NCBI GenBank assembly: GCA_964023275.1
Contig: OZ029928.1
Coordinates: 18,603,304-18,667,303 of the forward strand
Length of the DNA: 64,000 nt
Source of the DNA: Norana najaformis
Taxonomy: Eukaryota > Annelida > Clitellata > Crassiclitellata > Hormogastridae
Direction of reading: 5' to 3'
Shown here: positions 20,995 through 29,641 of the stretch, piece after piece
Layout of the letters: the number at the start of each line of letters is the position of its first letter
Position numbering within the stretch: the stretch's first letter is position 1
Made by a program: the position numbers and the translations under genes
The notes under the pieces: generated by a model
The model's database searches: none
What the model was told of the DNA's origin: nothing
The model's input: only the letters and a program-made list of their open reading frames with translations

Positions 20995-21160
20995 AAATAA
21001 TCGTAATCGTAAAATCGAGACTTCTACAGCGCCCAACGAAAGCTAAGTCGTGGGAGTCGGCCTATTCAGAGGCGCTCAGTGAAAACGAAATCGAAAGGCA
21101 GGATTGGTTCGGTTCCAGGTCAAGATCCAAGAGTCAGGCAGGCAGTCAGTCATTTCTAAT
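20995..21160 (-). mobile_element. LINE 3' end, subfamily S
   Basis: A tail of CGTAATCG on the left, then ACTTCTACAGCGCCCAACG and CAGGTCAAGATCCAAGAG. It ends against the inverted pair at 21,161. Confidence 0.75.
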
Positions 21161-21420
21161 CAAATTCCAAACACCATGGCTTCGGTGGACAACCCCACGG
21201 ACTTGACGCAGCGCTCGTGAATAAGCTGGTGCCCTGCGCTTAGCTGCTGAGTAGCGCTTTAGAAATTTCCAGTTTACGATTACACCCATAGTAGATGTAA
21301 ACCGTAAATATCTAAAGCGCTACTCGAAAGCTAAGCGCAGGGCACCAGCTTATTCACGAGCGCTGCGTCAAGTCCGAGGGGTTGTCCAACGATGTCATGG
21401 TGTTTGGAATTTGATCTGCA
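21161..21420. repeat. Inverted pair of LINE S-like ends (large hairpin)
   Basis: The left arm (21,161-21,285, tail at right) and the right arm (21,300-21,420, tail at left) are close reverse complements over about 120 bp, with a spacer of about 15 bp. Both carry AATAAGCTGGTGCCCTGCGC and GACTTGACGCAGCGCTCGTG, or their complements. A related single copy lies at 19,025-19,125 (-). Confidence 0.85.
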
Positions 21421-21589
21421 GGATCGATAAGAGGAATAGGAATGAGGATAGCATAGTAGGATATCACTGTGCCCGCGTCCACATGCTATGCGTTACATAT
21501 TCATACATTTCGTCGAAATATTTATATATATCAACGCAGCGTGTACGTGCGCTATGTATATTTGCTTATGCATATCGTGACGCACTGAA

Positions 21590-22000
21590 TAAACTGGGTC
21601 GCGGAGCGCGCATGCGTGCGGGCGTGCGCGCTGTGTGTTTGTGTTATCTGGGCCGATTCATATTTTTCCGATGAAGTCGTGATTGCAACGTTGGCCCACT
21701 AAACGTCGTGCTATCTGGCGGCCAAGGCCTGCAACGAACGAGGCGCAGTTTGCCATGCGCTTTGTTTTCCTGCGTTGTCAGTCGTCGGCTGCGTGCGCTC
21801 GTCACGTGACTCGACCGTCCGACCACGTGACGAACAAAGATCTCGCGAGATGAATGGACGTTTCGGCATGTTTTAAAATCCGATCGTGCGCCGGGCGGCC
21901 GAGAGGGAGGCCTGACCCAGATCCGAGCAGGGAGCTGCAAATATAGCACGGGTCAGCTGGGTGACCGCCTGGCTGGCTGGCTGGCTGGCTGCCCAGAGCG
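21590..22000 (+). promoter_or_regulatory. CpG-rich promoter with E-boxes and TCTCGCGAGA
   Basis: Over about 400 bp the base use turns GC- and CpG-rich, unlike the AT-rich flanks. CACGTG lies at 21,803 and 21,824, 21 bp apart, and the perfect palindrome TCTCGCGAGA at 21,841. An NRF1-like GCGCGCATGCGTGC lies near 21,606. In other animals TCTCGCGAGA marks constitutive CpG-island promoters and CACGTG binds bHLH-Zip factors of the USF/Myc type. A GGCT run (21,968-21,990) follows, then a probable first exon. Confidence 0.5.
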
Positions 22001-22228
22001 AGGCTTGTGCCCGACTTTAGAACAGGTCTGGGCGGCGTCGACGGAATGTGGGCCGCCGTTGCAGGCCAGATAACCTTGGGTCGGAAAGCAGAGGGGGCTG
22101 GACTGTGGGTTCGATCGGTTGGAGGGCAGACGAGAGATAGCGAGCGGGATCGTAGGAATCGGGGGAGATTTTCCAGGTTGACTAGAAGAGATGAGGGAGC
22201 AGAAGGTCGTGGATGCGTTGAAATTGGG
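22000..22228 (+). other. Probable first exon of an unidentified gene
   Basis: GC-rich sequence directly after the promoter-like segment ends in a consensus donor, TTGGG|GTAAGT, at 22,228/22,229. An open frame crosses it, with an ATG near 22,045 and about 60 codons rich in Arg and Gly. Nothing in the protein is recognised, so it may be mostly 5' UTR. No downstream exon was identified. The start is approximate. Confidence 0.35.
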
Positions 22229-22439
22229 GTAAGTCATTCATGGGTTCTGTCTGAATACGCAGACACGTAGACGTATTTCTACGCTGATGCCGAAGTATGT
22301 CTGGGGCAGCCTGTGTGTGTGTTTGGATATGTGTGCGTCTCAGTTTGTCAGTGTTCCTGTCTGTTTACTTGTATCTGTCGGTCGCAGTTAGGATCGATTA
22401 ATTTTGTGGTGTGTTTGCCTGTTATCCGGCGTGAATGTC

Positions 22440-22602
22440 TACGTGAATCGGTCTGTCTGTCCGTCTGTACGTGTCTGTCTGTGTGATCCTGTCTGTCTGT
22501 CTGTCTGTGAGCGGTCTGTGTGTCTGTCTGTGTCTGTGCGATCGTGTTTGTCCGTGTGTCTGTCTTTCTGTCTGATCGGTCTGTGTGTCTGGTTTGGTGC
22601 AT
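22440..22602. repeat. (GTCT)n degenerate array
   Basis: TCTG units with GTGT and GATC interruptions. Confidence 0.85.
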
Positions 22603-22719
22603 AACCTTTGCGCACTGGTGAACTTTGTAGACTGATTCGTTTGTTGATTACCCGTTTACGTGACGTCGTCGTGTTGGGGGTTCGGTTCTACTGTTACCTC
22701 GCGTACTTCCAAGATCCGT

Positions 22720-22930
22720 TAATTCATTCGGTCATTTAGTCATTTATTTACTCATTCATTCGGTCATTTATTTAGTCATTCAGTCAAATCAATCGGCCAT
22801 TTAATCATTTATCCAGTCGTTAATTCAGTCATTTAGTCATTTTTAGTCATTCTTTCAATCATTTATGCAGTCAGTGAGGCAGGCATTCATTCATTGATTA
22901 ATTTATTCATTCATTCGTTCATAGCTTATA
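22720..22930. repeat. (CATT/AGTC)n degenerate array
   Basis: CATTYATTYAGT-type units over about 200 bp. Confidence 0.85.
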
Positions 22931-22959
22931 TAGCGCCGAGTGACGGGGTAATCGCTCTG

Positions 22960-23055
22960 AGACGTTTAATCTAATCTAAAGATTTCTATAGCGCCGTTAC
23001 ACAGTGCCCAAGGCATCAGTCGATGGTCGCTACCAGTAAAAATTGCAGTCAAAAA
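22960..23055 (-). mobile_element. LINE 3' end, subfamily B (ATTAG tail)
   Basis: Minus-strand GCGACCATCGACTGATGCC, then GGCGCTATAGAAATC and an ATTAG tail, as at the end of the element at 26,176-27,345. Confidence 0.65.
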
Positions 23056-23560
23056 TCGCAAAACCGTCGGAAAGCCGGAAATTCATGTTGGATGTAAGTA
23101 TTGACCGGGGATTCGTGGTAGCCATTAGTATCCATTGGAGATCATGACGAATCCGTTGACCATTCATGATGGCCATTTGGGACTCATAATGGCGATCGGT
23201 TTCGACTGGGTATTTGGGGTGACCAGTGGTGTTTCATTCTTGTACCCAATGGCTCGTGCAGTTCTAGAGTCCAGTACTCGCGTCGGTTGGTATGACACCG
23301 AGTCACGTGACTGCCGTTTTATCACTAGGCCGCCAGGTCACGCAGTGGCGCGGATCTGTGCTAAAAATAGCTCCTAATGAGCCGGTAATTAAGCGAGTGG
23401 CCCACAACTTTGATCGTGTTATTTTAGTGCGCAATTTATCTGGTGGTGTGAGCTGGAGGGTGAGTGGGGAAGGCGTGAAGTCCCTTTGGCGGAGATGTTG
23501 TTGGAAAACGTTACTTCCGGCGAACAGCGTTATATCCGGTGTGGGAGATGCGAGAAAGAT
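23056..23560. other. No recognised gene
   Basis: Mixed sequence with two short open frames of no recognised content. Confidence 0.35.
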
Positions 23561-24022
23561 GGCCTGATTCTTGGATCTTGATCTGGAATCGAACCCTTTC
23601 TTCCTGTCGATTTTGTTTTGACTGAGCGCCTGTGAATAAGCTGGTTCCCGCGACTTAATAATAATAAGAATTTATATAGCGCCGTAGCACAGCCGAGGCC
23701 GAAGAAAAGGGCGCTGTACATGAGTTCAAAAATCAACTACAGTCACAAGATATCTTGGCTTTGTTTTGTCTGTCTGCCTGATTCTTGGATCTCGACCAGG
23801 AAACGAACCATTCCTGCATATCGATTTTGTTTTGACTGAGCGCCTGTGAATAGGTGGTACCCGTGACTTGGCTTTTTGCCTGCCTAATTCTTGGATCTCG
23901 ACGTGGAACCGAACCCTTCTTGCCTATCGATTTTGTTTTGGCTGAGCGCCTGTGAATTAGCTGGTTCCCGCGACTTAGCTTTCGTTGGACGCTGTAGAAA
24001 TCTCGAGTTTACGATTACCAGA
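23561..24022 (+). mobile_element. Nested cluster: three LINE S ends and one LINE C end
   Basis: Three plus-strand LINE S fragments (23,561-23,659; 23,765-23,875; 23,880-24,022) each start at CTTGGATCTYGA. The first is cut at GCGACTTA, where a minus-strand LINE C end (23,657-23,755, ATAATAATAAG tail) joins. Only the third keeps the tail CGAGTTTACGATTACC. Confidence 0.75.
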
Positions 24023-24139
24023 GTTGACGCCAATATGTGGACTTTCAAGTCTAACGTTTCTGTTGCGATATGGACGGTTGTGCTCACAACTCGGTTTCTA
24101 GCATCCTTGGTGATGTGCTGTGAGCGTGCAATCCGCCAT

Positions 24140-24610
24140 TTTAGTTCTGTAGTGCTCGATTTTCCCACGCGATTGACAGCTGCCCCGAAGGAAATAAGTC
24201 GTGGGAGAGTTGGGAATATTCCAGCGTGTTGCTCGCTAGGGGTAGATATTTAAGGACCCCGCCCCGGCGAAGGGGGTAAGCAGTCGTGGTGGAGGAGTGG
24301 GAGGAGGGGTTAGAGGTCGCGGCCGGGTCATTCGAGTGCACCGAACCTTTGTCCGTGCACCGGAAGCGGTCGCTTAAACTTGGTGAATGTATTCCGGGTA
24401 GGTGGTCTTCATGAATATTCATCACCGGGTTTACATTCATCCCGTTCTAGGCGGCGTTTTCAACAGGCCCGGCCGTATGCAAATTTCAAAACGCGCATGC
24501 GCGTGATAGTTTCTGACGTGAATATTTCCGGACGCCAAGCGAATGCTTTGAATATTCATAAGCCAGTTTAGGCATGGAGTGTGGACTCTACGTGTAAACG
24601 GATCCGTTCA
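24140..24610. promoter_or_regulatory. GC-rich promoter/enhancer-like segment
   Basis: Contains a TATA-like ATATTTAAGG (24,246), CCCCGCCCC (24,257), an octamer ATGCAAAT (24,477), an NRF1-like CGCGCATGCGCG (24,491) and three GAATATTCAT-type words (24,411; 24,519; 24,549). No exon with a clear donor was found next to it. The words are seen; promoter function is inference. Confidence 0.3.
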
Positions 24611-24764
24611 ATGCAAACTTAATGGCTCTTCCAAAAGGAAATAAATTTTAAAAATGCGTTTTGTATGGGAAATAATGACTAATTTGTAACCAGTATAATC
24701 TCTGAAGATTTTAGGGAACAAATATTGTAAAAGACGAATGTTAAGGCGCTATATCAAGTGTTCT

Positions 24765-24960
24765 CATACATATATATGTATATATACATTCATAAATACA
24801 TGCAAACATACATACATATACATACATACATTCATACATACATGCAAACATACATACATATATGCATATATACATACATACATACATACGGCGCTATAGC
24901 GGCGTTATAGAAGTAATTAGATCAGCAACATGAATACATACACACACACACATACAAGTA
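24765..24960. repeat. (ACAT)n array
   Basis: CATACATA units interrupted by GCAAA and by a GGCGCTATAGCGGCG segment at 24,889. Confidence 0.85.
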
Positions 24961-25189
24961 AAGAACTGGAATTTATCAACAGATAAAAATATAAATCACA
25001 AAAACATGGGCCAAAAACAAAGAACGAAACAGACCCGTAATTCGAGCATAAAAATCAGCCGAAGTTCTTGCAACTGCAGGCTTAAAATACAGTATTTACA
25101 AAATCAGATTTCAATTTTATTATTATTGTTTTATTATTATTATTCGCCTTTTATTAAATACCACTATATGATGAAAAATCGTCAAATTT

Positions 25190-25625
25190 CCGGCGCCGAG
25201 CAATTGCGCGTGAAGGACTTGCTTAAGGTTCTCCCACAGTAAGAATTTCGGGGGGGCTCAAATGCCTACTCTCAAACCCCTAGTCTCAAACTCGTAGTCT
25301 CGAACCTGTACTAAGTAATGCATCTGTTAACACGCCATGTGTCCATCGACTGAACAAGTACTCTCGAACCTGTACTAAGTAATGCATCTGTTAACACGCC
25401 ATATGTCCATCGACTGAACAAAGTACTCTCGAACCTGTACTAAGTAATGCATTTGTTAACACGCCATATGTCCATCGACTGAACAAAGTACTCTCGAACC
25501 TGTACTAAGTAATGCATCTGTTAACACGCCATATGTCCATCGACTGAACAAAGTACTCTCGAACCTGTACTCTCGAACCCGTAATCTCCGCATTACAAGC
25601 CATGCGCTCTATCCAATCGGCTACA
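25190..25625 (-). mobile_element. SINE-1 copy containing a tandem array of about 65 bp
   Basis: The right end, read on the minus strand, is the tRNA-Thr-like head (TAGCCGATTGGATAGAGCGC, CTTGTAA, GGTTCGAGAG). The left end is the body (AAGTCCTTCACGCGCAATTG). Between them about four copies of a 65-bp unit (TCGAACCTGTACTAAGTAAT, ACACGCCATATGTCCATCG) occupy about 25,297-25,565. Confidence 0.75.
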
Positions 25626-26059
25626 GGGCCCCTTTGGTGATTTCCTACATTAATTAATTCTGCTATTACTGGCAAGTTAACATTTTCGAATGCTTGCGTC
25701 ATCAGCGTATAATTAATCAACTTAATGCATTTGCATTAATGAGAGAGTAAGATCTAGACCAATAGGAGTATATGAGGATCAACTGTTGACAACATGGAAA
25801 AATTTGGTCTACTTTTGTGCCAGGCTGTTTACGAACCGTCCACATTAGTATAAAGTTCCGTCTCGTATTCTATTTACTTGGATTAGATGATGATGGTGGT
25901 GGTAACAACGACTACAACGATTATAGCGACGACAACATTCTGCGAAAATGCGTCAGTGGAGCAACAGTTGGATCTCCACTTACTCGACCTTTGAGACGGT
26001 AACGGTCGCTAGAGGCGCTGGTTGTTTAGAAATATAATTTTATAGCGGAGTAAATAAGT

Positions 26060-26130
26060 AATGATATATCCTTTATTGTTGTTGTTGTTGTTATTATTAT
26101 TCTTATTATTTTTATTATTATTATTATTAT
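26060..26130. repeat. (GTT)n / (ATT)n tract
   Basis: Trinucleotide run just upstream of the longer LINE copy. Confidence 0.85.
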
Positions 26131-26175
26131 AAGATATTTGAATTGTGCCAGTGGTAAGACACGTCAGGTTCAAAT

Positions 26176-27345
26176 CATATATCGCCTTTCACACGCAATC
26201 TGTTTACATCAACTGGTGCAATGTCGGACCAGATACCACCCACCTGCGGAGTCCCTCAAGGCTCTTTTCTTGGCCCCGTGCTTTTCTCCTTGTACACTAC
26301 TCCGCTAGGTGTTTTGCTTAGTCAAAGTGGTCTGAAGCACCATCTTTATGCTGATGATACTCAAGTCTGCATTTCCTTTGAAAATTCCGCTTCTTCCTGC
26401 CCTCTCACTCGGTTATCTGACGTTTTCTAACATGTTCAGTCATGGATGGCAGAAAATGTATTGCTCCTCAATCCATCCAAAACCGAGTTTCTCCTTTTTG
26501 GAACCTCACAGCAACTGAGTAAGTTTAATTCTTTAAATTCCGTCCATCTAGGCATCTGTCGGAAACGCCGCTGTTCATCCCTCAATTTGGGTGTTGTATT
26601 TGACTCAAATCTGTCTTTCAATGAACATACCAATTCTATATGTAGGTCTGCCCACTACCACTTTCATGATATCCGTTGGATTAGGCGCCACATTCCCTTC
26701 TCTGCCCTGGTTTGTTTGGCTAATGCCCTTGTCTCCAGCCGTCTCGACTACTGCAACTCGCTTCTTACTAGTATTTCTAAAGCTGATTTGATGAAGCTTC
26801 AAAGAGTTCAAAATACACTGGCTAGAGCTATCACTAAACTCCGAAATATGGTCACATATCACCAATCCTAAAATCGTTGCATTGGTTGCCCATAGAAAAG
26901 CGCGTAATGTTCAAGACCAGACTAATTGTATACAAGACTCTACATTTCAACCAACCTCACTATCTTCACTCTGTACTGACTCCCAAGACTTACATCCACT
27001 CGACCAGGTCTTCTGGCTGTTTAAATCTGACTATGCCGAGGACGGGAACAGCTCTTGGCAGGCGTGCCTTCTCTGTTTCTGGCCCTAGACTCTGGAACTC
27101 TTCCAGCAAATGTTCGCTCGGCAAAGTCTGTTTCTGCCTTCAGATCTCGACTGAAAGCTTATCTTTTCCTGAATTCATTTCCTCCGTAGGCTGTCTCTGT
27201 GACTTCTGGACTCCTCTCTGGCTTTTCGACCCGGACTCACCACGGACTTCGGCCTGGACTATGATTTTGTTTAGCAGCGACCATCGACTGATGCCTCGAG
27301 AATTATTACAGTGGCGCTATAGAAGTTTTTAGATTAGTTTAGATT
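26176..27345 (+). pseudogene. LINE subfamily B: partial reverse transcriptase to 3' end
   Basis: The longest LINE copy here. It shows RT motifs: PPTCGVPQGSFLGPVLFSLY, the catalytic YADDTQ, NPSKTEFLLFG, LGVVFDSNLSF, LVSSRLDYCNSLL, LQRVQNTLARAI and HWLPIEKRVMFK, then RAFSVSGPRLWNSSS. The 3' UTR ends ACAGTGGCGCTATAGAAG plus an ATTAG tail. The order and motifs fit the CR1/L2/Jockey group. The frame shifts several times (near 26,205, 26,430, 26,870 and 27,110), and the endonuclease and fingers are missing, so it is a dead 5'-truncated copy. Confidence 0.85.
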
Positions 27346-27784
27346 AGGTGAGGAAGCAGATGTACGATGAAGTACACATTGGACCACCGGCCACATACGT
27401 ATCCAAACCTTATTAAAATGTATACATGTATAGATTTATTGGATCTAGTGTGTGTATTATATATTAACTATATATTGAATATATATTATATATTAACTAT
27501 ATATGTAGTTTATATATATTAACTATTCCTATACGTTAGCTATATTTATGTATATTTATTAACTCTAGGCTACACTTCACTGCGATGTCGTAAGTGGCGA
27601 CTTTCGGTCTTGTTTCGAAACAAAGTCATCTATTTCTACTTGAAATCACGAATGTATCTGGACTAATTGTATAATTTCCGTTTGTACAAAATATTTTCTG
27701 TACGAGAGTAATGTACAGTAATGTACAGTTTCTCCAGTTCAAACTTCACGTAGATTACAGTATAACTCCGTTGTCGCGCAGTAA
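27346..27784. other. AT-rich region with no recognised gene
   Basis: Includes degenerate TATATTAACTATATA repeats (27,455-27,555). Confidence 0.5.
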
Positions 27785-27960
27785 TGTATCTAATCTAATG
27801 ACTTTTATAGCGCCGTTATCACAATGTCCAAGGTGTCAGTCGATGGTCGTTTCGAGTGAAATCAGAATTTTATTCAGTTGGAAAGCCAGGGTCAAGTTCC
27901 TATAGGTCAGAGAAACCAGAAGTTAGGCTACGGCGGGTAAGTAAGTTGAAACAGATGAGT
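27785..27960 (-). mobile_element. LINE 3' end, subfamily B
   Basis: The minus strand carries CTCATCTGTTTCAACTTACT, a stop in the same place as the 3.7-kb copy, GACCATCGACTGACACC and ACGGCGCTATAAAAGTC, then ATTAG. Confidence 0.75.
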
Positions 27961-28098
27961 GCAGATTCTACAATTTATACTCAACGACGATTACAATATA
28001 ACTGTTAAAACCGAATGTATGGAAATATATATCTTATACTGTGTTTATACATTCGAATATTGTATGAACAAGACCAGATATGTCTGTCGTATACAAAA

Positions 28099-28102
<4 letters not shown>

Positions 28103-28182
<80 letters not shown>
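28103..28182. repeat. (TA)n tract, 80 bp
   Basis: A pure TA run directly abutting the end of the gypsy LTR. A similar run lies at the other side of the element. Confidence 0.95.
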
Positions 28183-28185
<3 letters not shown>

Positions 28186-29237
28186 GACAAACCTGGGGTG
28201 CCGAATCCCCTGTCAAGGTGCTGGAGTTCTACCACTCTACCCGAAGGCTCTCTCTCCCAGCGCCTATTTACTGCCAGTCCGCGAGATAAGCCCTTGGGGT
28301 CTTCAAGGAACCGAACGCCAAGTCGATTGATCAGCTATAGCCCTTTTATTACTCGCAAAAGACTCGAATCTACAGCATCTAGTTAAAACAGTTCTTACTC
28401 TAAACTTCTGTGCCCTTACAACGACAATTCAACCGCAACAACTCTCACAGCAACAACACCCGCAGCAAGAGTGTGTGTCTGTCTCCGTACGTCGTGTACC
28501 TCTCTGCAGCGCAAGTGTCCGAGTGTGTGTGTTCGCTGCAGCCCTTTATATAGGCGGCAAGTTCGCATAGGGTTCCCGTGCGGGGGAAGGCGAACTCGTA
28601 GAGTTCCATGGGTTCTCTGGCGAACCGGCCGAGCTCCATGGGTTCCCGTGCGGGGGGAAGGCGAGCTCGTAGAGTTCCATGGGTTCCCGTGCGGGGGAAG
28701 GCGAACACAGAGTTCCATGGGTTCTCTGGCGAACCGGCCGAGCTCCATGGGTTCCCGTGCGGGGGAAGGCGAGCTCGTAGAGTTCCATGGGTTCCCGTGC
28801 GGGAGGAGGCGAACTCGTAGAGTTCCATGGGTTCCCTCGCGAACCCGTGGAGTTCCCATGCGGGAGGAGGCGAACTCATAGAGTTCCATGGGTTCCCGTG
28901 CGGGGGAGGCGAACTCGTAGAGTTCCATGGGTTCCCTCGCGAACCCGTGGAGTTCCCGTGCGGGAGGAGGCGAACTCGTAGAGTTCCATGGGTTCCCGTG
29001 CGGGGGAGGCGAACTCGTAGAGTTCCATGGGTTCCCGTGCGGGGGAGGCGAACTCGTAGAGTTCCATGGGCTCCCTGGCGAACCCGCTGAGCTCCATGGG
29101 TTCCCGTGCGGGGGAGGCGAACTCGTAGAGTTCCATGGGCTCCCTGGCGAACCCGCTGAGTTCCATGGGTTCCCGTGCGGGGGAGGCGAACTCGTAGAGT
29201 TCCATGGGCTCCCTGGCGAGGGAAATCCGCTACAACA
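28183..29237 (-). mobile_element. LTR of the gypsy element
   Basis: About 1,055 bp from TGTTGTAGCGG to TTTGTCACA (minus strand, TG...CA ends). It is preceded by the purine tract GGTGGGAGGAG at 29,238-29,248. Roughly two thirds of the LTR is a minisatellite. Confidence 0.75.
28550..29225. repeat. 39-bp minisatellite inside the LTR
   Basis: About 15 units built on GAACTCGTAGAGTTCCATGG and GTTCCCGTGCGGGGGAGGC, with 60-bp variants containing CCTGGCGAACCCGCTGAG. The main unit is 39 bp (13 codons), so long frames stay open on both strands. These frames are a by-product of the repeat. Confidence 0.9.
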
Positions 29238-29641
29238 CTCCTCCCACCAAAGAGACCGAACGTCCCCTGTTCGGAACCCACCTCGCACAAACCCAAGCAA
29301 CAAAACATATAGTCTCTAAGGCACACAAATTAAACAAAAATGGCCGACACTTCGGCTCCAAAAACAGTCACCGATTAAAGCGGTAGTACATACATGGCAT
29401 ACACAATTACTAACAGCAGCGAACAAGCAATTTATGTAAGCCACATGGCTTTACGAGAACTAAACAGCCGCACACGCGATTTGTTTTACTCAACCAAAAC
29501 CAAAATAGCCACACTTGGCAGTAAACGACATGTAAATTCTCTCTCACCAAGTCAGTCCACCACGAGCACATCGTCGTCGTCCGCAGCCGGATTCCATGGG
29601 CGGACTCCAACAAGCGACGTCCTCAGTTGCACAACGCCCCT

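Noticed and set aside
25297-25565. CRISPR-like array (regular units of about 65 bp)
   Set aside because: The whole unit is repeated with no variable spacers, it lies inside a SINE, and the genome is eukaryotic.
28416-29326. Two minus-strand frames of almost 300 codons with HGNPWNSTSSPPP-type repeats
   Set aside because: They are readings of the 39-bp minisatellite inside an LTR; several frames on both strands are open because the unit is a multiple of three.
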